62,301 nt of DNA from Streptomyces sp. WM6386 (GCF_000972385.1 NZ_JXTE01000057.1:1-62301), one strand, 5' to 3'; positions 41,144-50,329 are shown, numbered from the stretch's first letter. Notes: generated by a model from the letters alone, not told the origin. Program-made: numbers and translations.

Positions 41144-41965
41144 TCACCAGTGCACGACGACCTTGTCGCCGTCGCGCACCTCGTCGAACAGCTTCGCGAT
41201 CGCCGCCTCGTCCCGCACGTTGACGCAGCCGTGCGAGGCGCCCGCGTAACCCCGGGCCGCGAAGTCGGACGAGTAGTGCACCGCCTGACCGCCGCTGAAG
41301 AACATCGCGTACGGCATCGGTGAGTCGTAGAGCGTCGAGACATGGTGGCGCGACTTCCAGTAGACGCTGAACACGCCTTCCCTGGTCGGGGTGTACTCCG
41401 AGCCGAACCGCACCGGCACCGTGGTGACGGTCCGGCCGTCCACCATCCAGCGCAATGTGCGACTCGACTTGCTGATGCACAGCACCCGGCCCGTCAGACA
41501 GCGCGCGTCCGGCTTGTCGGCCGGCTGCCCGCCCATCAGATACAGCTCCCACTTGCCGGGCTCATGGGTCATCTTCAGCAGCCGCTGCCAGGTGACGGCG
41601 TCGGTCTCGCCGGTCTTCGGCAGCCCACGCTTGCCCTGGAACCCCTTGACGGCCTCCTCGGTCGTCCCGTCGTACGTCCCCGTCGGCCCCTCGAAGATCC
41701 AGGCCACCTGACGCAGCCGGGCCTGGAGTTCACGGACGTCACGGCCGGTGTCGCCGGGGGACAGGAGCACCTTCGGCGGGGTCTTCGTCGGCTCGGCACT
41801 GGGCTTGTCGTCCGCCGCGCCGGCCGAGGACGAGGGGGAGCTCTTGGGCAGCTCGACCCGCACCGGGCTCTTCCCGTCGCCTTCCGACGCCTGCACGGTG
41901 CAGCCGCCCACGGCCACCGCCGCCACCAACGCGGCGATCACTCTCCTCATGCCCTCTGTACGCAT
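41144..41965 (-). CDS. L,D-transpeptidase lipoprotein with peptidoglycan-binding domain
   Basis: The 273-residue protein makes 3-3 cross-links in peptidoglycan or attaches proteins. It has a signal peptide ending in a lipobox-like VAVGGC, a Ser/Lys linker, a PG_binding_1 domain (LSPGDTGRDVRELQARLRQV and VKGFQGKRGL) and a C-terminal YkuD domain with the catalytic Cys in SHGCVNV and the upstream HYSSDFAARG. ATG 41965 was chosen since the signal peptide begins there. It is divergent from the mutase gene. Confidence 0.92.
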   Translation of the reverse strand: MRTEGMRRVIAALVAAVAVGGCTVQASEGDGKSPVRVELPKSSPSSSAGAADDKPSAEPTKTPPKVLLSPGDTGRDVRELQARLRQVAWIFEGPTGTYDGTTEEAVKGFQGKRGLPKTGETDAVTWQRLLKMTHEPGKWELYLMGGQPADKPDARCLTGRVLCISKSSRTLRWMVDGRTVTTVPVRFGSEYTPTREGVFSVYWKSRHHVSTLYDSPMPYAMFFSGGQAVHYSSDFAARGYAGASHGCVNVRDEAAIAKLFDEVRDGDKVVVHW

Positions 41966-42089
41966 GTCCGCCCCCGCCTTCTCACCACTGGTGTCACCAG
42001 AGATGGCTTCCCGCGGATGACTGGTTGCGAACGGCGCGGCATTGTTGTGAGGAACCGGCGAGTGATTCCTCAGCGGGAGGCGGCACACC

Positions 42090-43670
42090 ATGACGCGCGA
42101 GTCGGAGTCCGGACTGCCCATCGAACCGGTCTACGGTCCCGGGGCCCTGGACGGCTGGGACCCCGCGGAGCAGCTGGGCGAGCCGGGCGCGTACCCCTTC
42201 ACCCGTGGCGTCTACCCGTCGATGTACACGGGCCGCCCCTGGACCATGCGCCAGTACGCCGGCTTCGGTACGGCGACGGAGTCCAACGCCCGCTACCGGC
42301 AGCTGATCGCCCACGGCACGACGGGCCTGTCGGTCGCCTTCGACCTGCCGACCCAGATGGGCCACGACTCGGACGCCCCGATCGCCCACGGCGAGGTCGG
42401 CAAGGTGGGCGTGGCGATCGACTCGGTCGACGACATGCGGGTGCTGTTCGAGGGGATCCCGCTGGACCAGGTCTCGACGTCGATGACGATCAACGCGCCC
42501 GCGGCCCTGTTGCTGCTGATGTACCAGCTGGTGGCGGAGGAACAGGGCGTACCGGCGCGGCAGCTGACGGGCACGATCCAGAACGACGTGCTGAAGGAGT
42601 ACATCGCGCGGGGGACGTACATCTTCCCGCCGAAGCCGTCGCTCCGGCTCATCGCCGACATCTTCAAGTACTGCCGGACCGAGATCCCGAAGTGGAACAC
42701 CATCTCGATCTCCGGCTACCACATGGCGGAGGCGGGGGCCTCGCCCGCGCAGGAGATCGCCTTCACGCTGGCCGACGGCATCGAGTACGTCCGCACGGCG
42801 GTGGCGGCCGGAATGGACGTCGACGACTTCGCCCCACGGCTCTCCTTCTTCTTCGTGGCCCGCACGACGATCCTGGAGGAGGTCGCCAAGTTCCGTGCGG
42901 CCAGGCGTATCTGGGCGCGCGTGATGCGGGACGAGTTCGGCGCGCAGGACCCCAAGTCCCTCATGCTGCGCTTCCACACCCAGACGGCCGGGGTCCAGCT
43001 GACGGCCCAGCAGCCGGAGGTGAACCTGGTCCGGGTAGCCGTCCAGGGCCTCGCGGCGGTACTGGGCGGCACGCAGTCCCTGCACACGAACTCCTTCGAC
43101 GAGGCGATCGCGCTGCCGACGGACAAGTCGGCGAGGCTGGCCCTGCGTACGCAGCAGGTGCTGGCGTACGAGACGGATGTGACGGCGACGGTCGACCCGT
43201 TCGCGGGGTCGTACGTGGTCGAGAGGATGACGGACGACGTGGAGAGGGCCGCCCTCGACCTCATGCGCAGGGTCGAGGACCTCGGCGGCGCGGAGGCGGC
43301 CATCGAGCACGGCTTCCAGAAGAACGAGATCGAGCGCAACGCCTACCGCATCGCGCAGGAGACGGACGCGGGCGAGCGGGTCGTCGTGGGCGTCAACCGC
43401 TTCCGGCTCGACGAGGAGGAGCCGTACGAGCCTCTGCGCGTCGACCCGGCCATCGAGGCCCAGCAGGCCGAACGGCTGGCCGGGCTGCGCGCCGAGCGCG
43501 ACCAGCGGGCGGTGGACTCGGCCCTGGCGGCCCTGAAGAAGGCCGCCGAGGGCGAGGACAACGTCCTGTACCCGATGAAGGAGGCGCTGCGGGCCCGGGC
43601 CACGGTCGGCGAGGTGTGCAACGCCCTGCGGGAGGTCTGGGGGACATACGTTCCAGTGGATGCGTTCTAG
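42090..43670 (+). CDS. Acyl-CoA mutase large subunit, methylmalonyl-CoA type, without B12 domain
   Basis: The 526-residue protein is the TIM-barrel (substrate) half of a B12-dependent acyl-CoA mutase. It has [18 protein letters not shown] with the Tyr-Ala-Gly-Phe of methylmalonyl-type enzymes and [10 protein letters not shown], where methylmalonyl mutase uses an Arg to hold the carboxylate. The family segments [10 protein letters not shown] and [12 protein letters not shown] are present. It ends after the barrel, without the DxHxxG cobalamin-binding domain, so it needs a separate small subunit not encoded here. Substrate choice is therefore inferred from two residues only. It lies 18 bases before the LysE gene. 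Confidence 0.9.
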   Translation: MTRESESGLPIEPVYGPGALDGWDPAEQLGEPGAYPFTRGVYPSMYTGRPWTMRQYAGFGTATESNARYRQLIAHGTTGLSVAFDLPTQMGHDSDAPIAHGEVGKVGVAIDSVDDMRVLFEGIPLDQVSTSMTINAPAALLLLMYQLVAEEQGVPARQLTGTIQNDVLKEYIARGTYIFPPKPSLRLIADIFKYCRTEIPKWNTISISGYHMAEAGASPAQEIAFTLADGIEYVRTAVAAGMDVDDFAPRLSFFFVARTTILEEVAKFRAARRIWARVMRDEFGAQDPKSLMLRFHTQTAGVQLTAQQPEVNLVRVAVQGLAAVLGGTQSLHTNSFDEAIALPTDKSARLALRTQQVLAYETDVTATVDPFAGSYVVERMTDDVERAALDLMRRVEDLGGAEAAIEHGFQKNEIERNAYRIAQETDAGERVVVGVNRFRLDEEEPYEPLRVDPAIEAQQAERLAGLRAERDQRAVDSALAALKKAAEGEDNVLYPMKEALRARATVGEVCNALREVWGTYVPVDAF

Positions 43671-43688
43671 CGTGCGACACTCGATTTC

Positions 43689-44336
43689 ATGTTCGGCGTC
43701 ATCGACCTCCCCACCTATCTCGCAGGCCTGGTCCTGATCGTGCTCCTCCCCGGGCCCAACTCCCTGTACGTGCTCTCCGTCGCCGCCCGGCGCGGGGTGC
43801 GGGCGGGGTACACGGCGGCGGCCGGGGTGTGGTGCGGGGACGCCGTGCTGATGACGCTGTCGGCCGCGGGGGTCGCCTCGCTGCTCCAGGCCAACGCCGT
43901 GCTGTTCGGGATCGTGAAGTACGCGGGCGCCGGATATCTGAGCTGGCTGGCGGTCGGCATGCTGCGGGCCGCGTGGGCGATGTGGCGGGCGCGGGGGGAG
44001 ACGGCCGCGGTCGTCCCGGAAGCGGGTGCCGCCCATGAACGGCCTTTCCGCCGTGCGCTGGTCGTCAGCCTCTTCAACCCCAAGGCGATCCTGTTCTTCG
44101 TCGCCTTCTTCGTGCAGTTCGTCGACCCCGGGTACGCGTACCCGGCCCTGTCCTTCGTCGTGCTCGGTGTGCTCGCGCAGTTCGCGAGCTTCCTGTATCT
44201 CACTGCGCTGATATTCAGCGGGACGAGGCTGGCGGACGCGTTCCGTCGCCGGAGGCGGTTGTCTGCGGGGGTGACGTCGGCGGCGGGGGCGTTGTTTCTT
44301 GGGTTTGCGGTGAAGTTGTCTCTGGCCAGTGCGTGA
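43689..44336 (+). CDS. LysE/RhtB-family amino acid exporter
   Basis: The 215-residue protein has six membrane helices and the LysE signature near its start (PGPNSLYVLSVAARRGVRAGY) plus NPKAILFFVAFFVQF. The family exports amino acids such as leucine, lysine or homoserine with the proton gradient. It follows the mutase gene after 18 bases, so the two are probably co-transcribed; a link with branched-chain amino acid metabolism is possible. Confidence 0.87.
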   Translation: MFGVIDLPTYLAGLVLIVLLPGPNSLYVLSVAARRGVRAGYTAAAGVWCGDAVLMTLSAAGVASLLQANAVLFGIVKYAGAGYLSWLAVGMLRAAWAMWRARGETAAVVPEAGAAHERPFRRALVVSLFNPKAILFFVAFFVQFVDPGYAYPALSFVVLGVLAQFASFLYLTALIFSGTRLADAFRRRRRLSAGVTSAAGALFLGFAVKLSLASA

Positions 44337-44360
44337 TGCCGGCTGCGGGCCGGTGGAGGC

Positions 44361-44385
44361 TGGTCGCGCAGTTCCCCGCGCCCCT
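44361..44385. repeat. Dispersed GC-rich 25-bp repeat, copy 2
   Basis: Exact copy of the 26922-26946 repeat. Its last bases run into the stop codon of the convergent monooxygenase gene (44384-44386), between that gene and the LysE gene. Confidence 0.9.
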
Positions 44386-45793
44386 ATAGGCCCGTTGCCG
44401 TCACGTACTCCTGCAATCCCCTCGGCGTCTCGCCTGCCCAGCCCACGTAGCCGTCCGGGCGTACCAGGAACAGGCCCGTTCCGTACGAGGCCTGCGCATC
44501 TCCCTGTACGACCTTGATCGCCCCCGGCACCTCCGGCGCCTCGCTGCCCACCGCCACCAGCGTCCAGTGCGGCCCCCGGAACGCGTCGAAGAGCCGTGTG
44601 CCGCCCAGCAGTCCGTCCGGCGCGCGGTCGCCCGCGCGTACCCCGGTCGCTGTCGCCCTCGTCTCCTGGGTGAGGGACGAGTCCCGGTATCCCAGCCCCA
44701 GCTGACGGGTCGCGTCACCGCGTCGGGTCTCCCCGCGGTGGACGCTCGCCGACAGGCCGAGCATGTCCGCGGCGATGGGGCGCCGCTCCTCCTCGTAGGT
44801 GTCCAGCAGCGTCGCCGAGGCGTCGCCCCGCAGTACCGCGCCCAGCTTCCAGCCCAGGTTGTAGGCGTCCTGGACGCTGGTGTTGAGGCCCTGCCCGCCC
44901 GCCGGGGAGTGGACGTGGGCCGCGTCGCCGGCGAGGAAGACCCGGCCCGAGCGGAAGCGGTCCGCGAGGGCCATGCGGGGGCGGAAGTCCGAGGTCCAGC
45001 GGACCTCCGTGACATCCGAGGGGTCGAGGTGGGAGCGGGCGGCGACCACCTTGCGGACGCCGTCCGGTGACACGTCCACCGCGGTGTCCGCCGGGAACTG
45101 GGCCGCCACCTGGAAGTCCTCCGTGCCCGCGAGCGGGCAGATCGCCAGGAATCCGTCGCCCTCCCCGCTCGGCGGGAAGACGTGCCAGTAGTCGCGGCCC
45201 AGGCCGGTCAGGCGTACGTCCGCCACCAGCATCGGCTGCGGGTCCACCGTCTCGCCCGTCATCCCGATGCCGAGCGCCCGCCGGACCGCCGAACGGCCGC
45301 CGTCCGCCGCCACCAGATACCGGGCGCGGATGTTCTTGCCGTCCGTGAAGCGGGCCGTCACTCCTTCCTCGTCCTGGGTGAGACCGGTCAGCTCGCGTCC
45401 GAAGGCGACCTCGCCGCCGAGCTCCGTCAGCCGCGCCGCCAGGATCTGCTGGGTCCGCCACTGCGGCACCATCCACGGCGCGTTGTACGGGGAGTCCTCC
45501 GTCGCCTCGGCCGGGTCGAACATCTGGTGCTCGCCGACCCGCTTGCCGTCCTGCCAGACCATCCCGACCGGGTAGCTGCCGCCGGCGGCGTGGATCGCGT
45601 CCAGGACGCCGAGGTCGTCGAAGACCTCCATGGTGCGCGGCTGGATGCCCTTGCCCCGCGAGCCGGGGAAGAGCTCCTCGGCCTTCTCCACCACCAGCGC
45701 GTCCACCCCGCGCCGGGCCAGGTCGATACCGAGGGCGAGGCCGGTCGGGCCCGCGCCCACGATCAGTACGTCGGTGTGCATATTGGTACGCAT
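44384..45793 (-). CDS. FAD-dependent aromatic-type monooxygenase
   Basis: The 469-residue class A flavoprotein hydroxylase has the N-terminal FAD motif (VLIVGAGPTGLALGIDLARRG), the DG motif (VAADGGRSAVRRALG) and the GD motif (VFLAGDAAHVHSPAGGQGLNTSVQDAYNLGWKL), then a thioredoxin-like C-terminal part. It resembles PHBH-type enzymes of phenol, tetracycline or rifampicin modification. The start at 45793 follows AAGGAG nine bases upstream; an inner ATG lies at 45781. It is divergent from a TetR gene, with two identical-arm operators between them. Confidence 0.9.
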   Translation of the reverse strand: MRTNMHTDVLIVGAGPTGLALGIDLARRGVDALVVEKAEELFPGSRGKGIQPRTMEVFDDLGVLDAIHAAGGSYPVGMVWQDGKRVGEHQMFDPAEATEDSPYNAPWMVPQWRTQQILAARLTELGGEVAFGRELTGLTQDEEGVTARFTDGKNIRARYLVAADGGRSAVRRALGIGMTGETVDPQPMLVADVRLTGLGRDYWHVFPPSGEGDGFLAICPLAGTEDFQVAAQFPADTAVDVSPDGVRKVVAARSHLDPSDVTEVRWTSDFRPRMALADRFRSGRVFLAGDAAHVHSPAGGQGLNTSVQDAYNLGWKLGAVLRGDASATLLDTYEEERRPIAADMLGLSASVHRGETRRGDATRQLGLGYRDSSLTQETRATATGVRAGDRAPDGLLGGTRLFDAFRGPHWTLVAVGSEAPEVPGAIKVVQGDAQASYGTGLFLVRPDGYVGWAGETPRGLQEYVTATGL

Positions 45794-45805
45794 ACGACCA
45801 TTCTC

Positions 45806-45820
45806 CTTAACGCTGTTAAG
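45806..45820. promoter_or_regulatory. TetR-type operator O1
   Basis: CTTAACGCTGTTAAG is a perfect 6+3+6 palindrome, 13 bases upstream of the monooxygenase start and overlapping its ribosome site by three bases. Its arms are identical to those of O2 at 45843. Confidence 0.82.
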
Positions 45821-45842
45821 TGCCGTTGGCCACGAGAGTGCC

Positions 45843-45857
45843 CTTAACGTCGTTAAG
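45843..45857. promoter_or_regulatory. TetR-type operator O2
   Basis: CTTAACGTCGTTAAG has the same arms as O1, 37 bases away centre to centre, and lies 18 bases upstream of the TetR gene start. The pair is well placed to repress both divergent genes. Confidence 0.82.
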
Positions 45858-45874
45858 CTGTCAAGCTGTCAAGC

Positions 45875-46582
45875 GTGACTAAGGAACGACGCGCGCCCCT
45901 CGACCGCACCCGGGTCGCGGACACCGCCCTGAAGCTCCTGAACGAGGTGGGTCTGGACGGGCTCACCCTGCGCGCCATCGCCAAGGAACTCGACGTCAAG
46001 GCGCCCGCCCTGTACTGGCACTTCAAGGACAAGCAGGCGCTGCTCGACGAGATGGCGACGCAGATGTACCGGCGCATGGTCGCCGGGGCCGCACTCGACG
46101 CCGGCGACACCTGGCAGGAGCGGCTGCTGAAGTCCAACCGCGGGCTGCGTGCCGCCCTGCTCGGTTACCGCGACGGAGCGAGGGTCTTCAGCGGCTCACG
46201 CTTCACGAGCCTCGTGCATGTGGAGGCGATGGAGGACAACCTGCGCCTGTTCACGTCCGCGGGCTTCACCCTCGCCCAGGCGGTCAGGGCCTCCTCGACG
46301 ACGTACCTCTACACCCTCGGCTTCGTCATCGAGGAACAGGGCGTCGAGCCCCTCCCCGGCGAACGCCGTGAAGGCTACGACATCGACGAACGCGCCCGCC
46401 TGATGGCCGACTTCCCACTGTCGGCCGCGGCGGGCGCGGAGATCTTCGCGGACTACGAACGCCACTTCGAGGAGGGGCTGGGCCTGGTGATCGCGGGAAT
46501 CGAGGCGCGGTACGCGCCTCTTCAGGGGCGCGGGGAACTGCGCGACCAGCCCCCACTCGGCCGCAGTCGAACTCAGACCTGA
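45875..46582 (+). CDS. TetR-family regulator of the divergent monooxygenase
   Basis: The 235-residue protein has an N-terminal helix-turn-helix (TLRAIAKELDVKAPALYWHFKDKQALL) followed by a TetR class C-terminal ligand domain as in tetracycline repressors. Its gene diverges from a monooxygenase gene and two matching operators lie between, so it very probably represses both. The GTG start has no ribosome site. The last 15 or so residues (LQGRGELRDQPPLG) are encoded by an inverted copy of the dispersed repeat. Its 3' end overlaps the convergent methyltransferase gene by 10 bases. Confidence 0.92.
   Translation: MTKERRAPLDRTRVADTALKLLNEVGLDGLTLRAIAKELDVKAPALYWHFKDKQALLDEMATQMYRRMVAGAALDAGDTWQERLLKSNRGLRAALLGYRDGARVFSGSRFTSLVHVEAMEDNLRLFTSAGFTLAQAVRASSTTYLYTLGFVIEEQGVEPLPGERREGYDIDERARLMADFPLSAAAGAEIFADYERHFEEGLGLVIAGIEARYAPLQGRGELRDQPPLGRSRTQT
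46524..46548. repeat. Dispersed GC-rich 25-bp repeat, copy 3 (inverted)
   Basis: Reverse complement of the 26922-26946 repeat. It lies inside the 3' end of the TetR gene and encodes the GRGELRDQ tail. Confidence 0.9.
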
Positions 46583-47463
46583 CGAGCCCGAATCCTCCGC
46601 ACGGCCCGCGTGACGATCGGCGGCAGCAGATCCACCGTGATACGCCGGGCCGGCGAGCGACGAGGCGCCGGCCTGGGGACGGGCTCCACCGGCGGAGCCA
46701 CATAGTGCCGCGACCTGGGAAACTCCGGCGCCTTCATCCCCTTCGCCCGAGCCCGGACCAACCGATGCCCCGCCGCATGCTGCACACTCAGCCCACAGTC
46801 CGCCCGCCCCCGCAGCATCTCCAGCAACTCCTCCTGCACCGACGAGGGATCACCCCACGTCCCGTACAGCTTCTGCGTACTGAGACAGATCGGCCGCAGC
46901 CCGCGATTGAGCACCGCCTCCCACGCCGCGACCGACACCCCCGGCGTGTGCTCGGAGCGGAAGTCGTCGAGGACCACCACGCCCTCCGGCAGCAGGATCT
47001 CCCGGGCCGCACCGATGTCGTCGCGGACATGCTCGTACAGGTGCGAGGCGTCGATGTGGACGAAACGGCAGCTCCTCACAGCGACCTCGGAGGAGATCAC
47101 CGAGCTCGGCGCCTCGATCACCTTCGGGAGGGTGTCGTGGAAGGAGAGGTAGTTCCGCTCGAAGGCCTGCCGGGTGAGGGAGGCGTACGACTTCGCTGTC
47201 TCGGCCTTGTTCGCCCCGTCCGGGGCGTCGCCGCCGAAGAGGTCGCAGACCGTGAACCGCTCGCCCTCCTCCAGGTGCCGGCCGAGCAGGATCGCGCTCT
47301 TGCCCATGTAGGCGCCGAGCTCCAGGAGGTCACCGGTGAGGCCTCGCGTCCGCTGCCGTTCGAGGAACCAGGTGAACAGGACCTGGTCGAGTGGAGGGAA
47401 CCAGCCCGGTACGTCGCCTAGTTCACCGGGGTATGTGTACGTCGTCTGCTGTGCGTTGGCCAT
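46573..47463 (-). CDS. TylF-like class I SAM-dependent methyltransferase
   Basis: The 296-residue protein has a methyltransferase core (LLELGAYMGKSAILLGRHL, VHIDASHLYEHVRDDIGAA, GVVVLDDF) of the type found in macrocin O-methyltransferase and in sugar or polysaccharide methylation. A basic C-terminal tail of about 60 residues follows. It lies at the edge of the polymer cluster next to an acyltransferase gene (64 bases), both on the minus strand, and may decorate the polymer. Target not known. Confidence 0.8.
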   Translation of the reverse strand: MANAQQTTYTYPGELGDVPGWFPPLDQVLFTWFLERQRTRGLTGDLLELGAYMGKSAILLGRHLEEGERFTVCDLFGGDAPDGANKAETAKSYASLTRQAFERNYLSFHDTLPKVIEAPSSVISSEVAVRSCRFVHIDASHLYEHVRDDIGAAREILLPEGVVVLDDFRSEHTPGVSVAAWEAVLNRGLRPICLSTQKLYGTWGDPSSVQEELLEMLRGRADCGLSVQHAAGHRLVRARAKGMKAPEFPRSRHYVAPPVEPVPRPAPRRSPARRITVDLLPPIVTRAVRRIRARQV

Positions 47464-47527
47464 GGAGCATGTCTGCTCGCTGGAGCCCGCCCCAACTTTC
47501 CCCCCGCTGAACGTCCGGTGAACAACC

Positions 47528-48646
47528 TCAGCGAGCCTTGGCCAAGGCCGAACGCAGCTTCGGGGTCAGGGGCTTCTCGACGTACCGGTTCATCAGCCAG
47601 GCCAGCAGCAGCATCGAGGTGACCGTCAGCGCGAACGTCTCCGCCGACGGCAGCCCGAGCCCGATGTGCAGCCCGTGGATCACCACCCAGCCGAGGTGCT
47701 CGTGGACCAGGTAGAAGGGGTACGTCAGCGCCCCGGCCACCGTCAGCCAGCGCCAGTTCGCCCAGTTCAGCCAGCCCAGCGCGATCGCGGTGACGGCGAG
47801 GAAGCCGAACGCGACGACGAGGACGATGCCGAGGGTGGTGCGGTGTGCGAAGGCGTTCGGGTCGGCCGCGTTCCACAGGCTGCGGACCGCGTAGTGCTGG
47901 CCGATCAGGAAGCTGACGGCGACGATGCCCCACGCGTAGACGTCCCGCCGGTCGCGGTGGACGAGGTAGAGACCGACACCGCCGATGAAGAAGGAGGCGT
48001 ACTCGGGCATCAGCACGATGTCGAGCAGCGGCTCCCTGGAGGCCTGCGCGATCGCCGCGGCCAGCGTCCAGCCCGCGCAGAACATGATCACCCGGCGCCG
48101 GGAGGCTCCGGGCAGGACCACGCACAGGGCGAACAGGGCGTAGAAGCGGACCTCCGCCCACAGCGTCCAGCACACGCCCAGCACCCGGTCGACGCCCAAC
48201 GGCTGCTGGAGCATCGTCATGTTGACCAGGGCGTCGCTCGGCGCCACCGCCTTGAAGGCGACCATCGGCAGCGCGAACACCGCCGTGACGAGCACGACCG
48301 CCACCCAGTACGCGGGCAGCAGCCGGGACGCGCGGGACGCGAAGAACGACTTCAGCGGTCTGCCCCAGCCGCTCATGCAGATCACGAATCCGCTGATCAC
48401 GAAAAAGACCTGAACGCCGAGACAGCCGTATGCGAAATACCCGCTCAGCGTCGGGAACTGGTCTTTCGGGGAACTTCCCCAGGCCGTCGTGACCTCACCG
48501 CCCCGGCCGCCGTAGTGGTAGGCCGCCACCATCAGCGCGGCCACCAGGCGCAGTCCGTCCAGGGCCCGCAGACGGGTCTCACGGGGAGCCGTCCGGTCCG
48601 GCCGCCGGGGCGTCTCGATCACCTGGCGGACCGTCGTCGTGGTCAC
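47528..48646 (-). CDS. Acyltransferase-3 family membrane protein (OafA-like)
   Basis: The 372-residue integral membrane protein has about ten helices, with the family motifs RLRALDGLRLVAALMVAAYHY (catalytic His), GVQVFFVISGFVI and a FASRASRLLPAYW segment. It transfers acetyl or similar acyl groups to surface sugars across the membrane. It is divergent from the GT29 gene (219-base gap holding both promoters) and is a candidate for O-acylating the polymer made by this locus. Confidence 0.9.
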   Translation of the reverse strand: MTTTTVRQVIETPRRPDRTAPRETRLRALDGLRLVAALMVAAYHYGGRGGEVTTAWGSSPKDQFPTLSGYFAYGCLGVQVFFVISGFVICMSGWGRPLKSFFASRASRLLPAYWVAVVLVTAVFALPMVAFKAVAPSDALVNMTMLQQPLGVDRVLGVCWTLWAEVRFYALFALCVVLPGASRRRVIMFCAGWTLAAAIAQASREPLLDIVLMPEYASFFIGGVGLYLVHRDRRDVYAWGIVAVSFLIGQHYAVRSLWNAADPNAFAHRTTLGIVLVVAFGFLAVTAIALGWLNWANWRWLTVAGALTYPFYLVHEHLGWVVIHGLHIGLGLPSAETFALTVTSMLLLAWLMNRYVEKPLTPKLRSALAKAR

Positions 48647-48865
48647 GGATATCCCCTCGATACAGCTGTTCCTACGGGTTCACACAGGCACATTAGTCCG
48701 AATCACAGGGATGTCTTGGACGGCGATCCAACGATTGGCCGCACCGTCCCGGTGAGTTCACCTGGATGTCGTTTTGGCTTCCTAAATTCCCTCAGAATCC
48801 CCCCACGCAAGCGGTAAAGCCCAAGAACTCGCCTGAGCTTTGGTAAGAAGACAAACAGGAGTGCC

Positions 48866-50329
48866 ATGACGACGGTCCAGAAGAGACGTGCACGTGCGCG
48901 TGGAGGGGAGCTGGACGACTGCCTGCGCGCCTGCGCGGTGCACAGCGGAAAGGTCGTCGGCAGCATCGACCGGCGCCGCGTCGAACTCGCGGAGCAGCTG
49001 CGCAAGCTGCTCGTGGTGTGGGGCACGACGGCCACGTCCGCCCCCGTGCCCGCCCCGGCCGGCGGCGCCACCGCGCTGCTCAAGCGGGCCGTCAAGGGCG
49101 CCGCCACCCCGGCCTCCGCCATCCCGGGCGAGCTCCTCGACGCGCTGCTCGCCGTCGCCAACAAGGCGCTCGAGTGCGGCTACGACGACGAGCTCGACCT
49201 CGCCCTCGTCATCAGTGACACCGTCCTCGTCCACCGCAAGAACTCCCGCGCCGGCTGGCGGCTGCGCGCCCGCCTCCTGGAGGCCCTCGGCGAGGAGACC
49301 GAGGCCGTCGAGGCGTACGAGAAGTACCTCGCCCTCACCGACGACGACGGGTTCGGCGTCCGCGCCAAGATCGCCGGGCTGCGCGTCGCGGCCGACAAGG
49401 AACGGGAGCTGCTGGCGCTGCTGAAGCGGCAGTCCCCGCGCGCCGCGGAGTTCACCCGCCGTGCCGCCACCGACGTCTGGGCCGAGGGCCTGGCCGCCCA
49501 CGCGGTAGGGGACTGGACCGAGGCCGAGCCGCGTCTCGTGGGAGCGCTCCTGACGCTGGCCGCCGAGGACGCCCCGGTCGCCGACCGGCAGGAACTCCTC
49601 AGCCAGTACCTGGACTTGCGCACCACCGAGTCGACGGACCTCGCCTCCCTCACCGAGGCCCTCGCCCTCTACGCCGAGCAGCGCCGCAACCGGATGCGCG
49701 GCCCCGTCGCCGACCCCACCGTCGGCGGAGTGCAGTGGATCAGCCTCGGCGAGTTCCGCAACCGGATCGCCGGCAAGTCGATCTGCCTGATCGCCAACTC
49801 CGGGCGCGTCGGCGCCAGTTCGATGGGCGCCGAGATCGACGCGTACGACCTCGTCGTCCGCTTCAACTCGTACCGGATCGACCCGAAGCACACCGGCAGC
49901 CGCACCGACATCCACGCCACCATCCACAAGCACGGCTTCAACTGGGACCAACAGGTCGACACCCGGCTCGTGTTCGGCGGCATCTCCGGCGACTGGAAGT
50001 ACTCGCTGCGCAACCGGCTCGTCCCCGGCGCCCAGACCTTCCTCGGCGACGAGTCGCTGCGCTGGCCCGTGCGCAACATCGGCAAGCTCTCCGCCGACGT
50101 CTGGTCCGGCATCCCGACCACCGGCTTCAACATGCTGTACCTGCTGGACTTCCTGGACGTCAGCCCGACCCTGGACCTGATCGGCTTCGACTTCTACGAG
50201 AGCGGCGCCTACCGCGTCCAGGAGGCGATGAAGCTCGCGATCACGTCCGTGCACGAGTACACGAGCGAGAAGGCATGGGTCATGCAGCGGGCCCAGAGCG
50301 TGACCGACATGAGGATCTCCCTGCGATGA
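48866..50329 (+). CDS. GT29 sialyltransferase-motif glycosyltransferase
   Basis: The 487-residue protein has a helical N-terminal half of about 290 residues and a C-terminal half with the ordered motifs of GT29 sialyltransferases. An L-motif-like segment (ICLIANSGRVGASSMGAEID, about residues 306-325, then DLVVRFNSYRID), an S-like segment (PTTGFNMLYLLDF, about 417-429), LIGFDFY, and a VS-type His-x4-Glu (HEYTSE, about 463-468) are visible. GT29 enzymes use CMP-nonulosonic acids, which fits the NeuA and NeuB genes of this locus. No signal sequence, so it acts in the cytoplasm. Its stop overlaps the next gene by 4 bases. Confidence 0.82.
   Translation: MTTVQKRRARARGGELDDCLRACAVHSGKVVGSIDRRRVELAEQLRKLLVVWGTTATSAPVPAPAGGATALLKRAVKGAATPASAIPGELLDALLAVANKALECGYDDELDLALVISDTVLVHRKNSRAGWRLRARLLEALGEETEAVEAYEKYLALTDDDGFGVRAKIAGLRVAADKERELLALLKRQSPRAAEFTRRAATDVWAEGLAAHAVGDWTEAEPRLVGALLTLAAEDAPVADRQELLSQYLDLRTTESTDLASLTEALALYAEQRRNRMRGPVADPTVGGVQWISLGEFRNRIAGKSICLIANSGRVGASSMGAEIDAYDLVVRFNSYRIDPKHTGSRTDIHATIHKHGFNWDQQVDTRLVFGGISGDWKYSLRNRLVPGAQTFLGDESLRWPVRNIGKLSADVWSGIPTTGFNMLYLLDFLDVSPTLDLIGFDFYESGAYRVQEAMKLAITSVHEYTSEKAWVMQRAQSVTDMRISLR

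Noticed and set aside
41994..44036. 680-codon minus-strand frame across the mutase gene
   Set aside because: Shadow of the mutase and LysE genes; no motif and no plausible start.
46573..47463. Antibiotic-type biosynthetic gene cluster based on the TylF-like methyltransferase and monooxygenase
   Set aside because: There is no PKS, NRPS, terpene or other core enzyme nearby; the methyltransferase fits decoration of the surface polymer better.
49735..50325. Upstream extension of the trimodular glycosyltransferase frame over the GT29 gene
   Set aside because: The frame is open only because of GC-rich codon bias; GT29 motifs lie in the other frame and the trimodular protein has a natural ATG at 50326 with a 4-base overlap.
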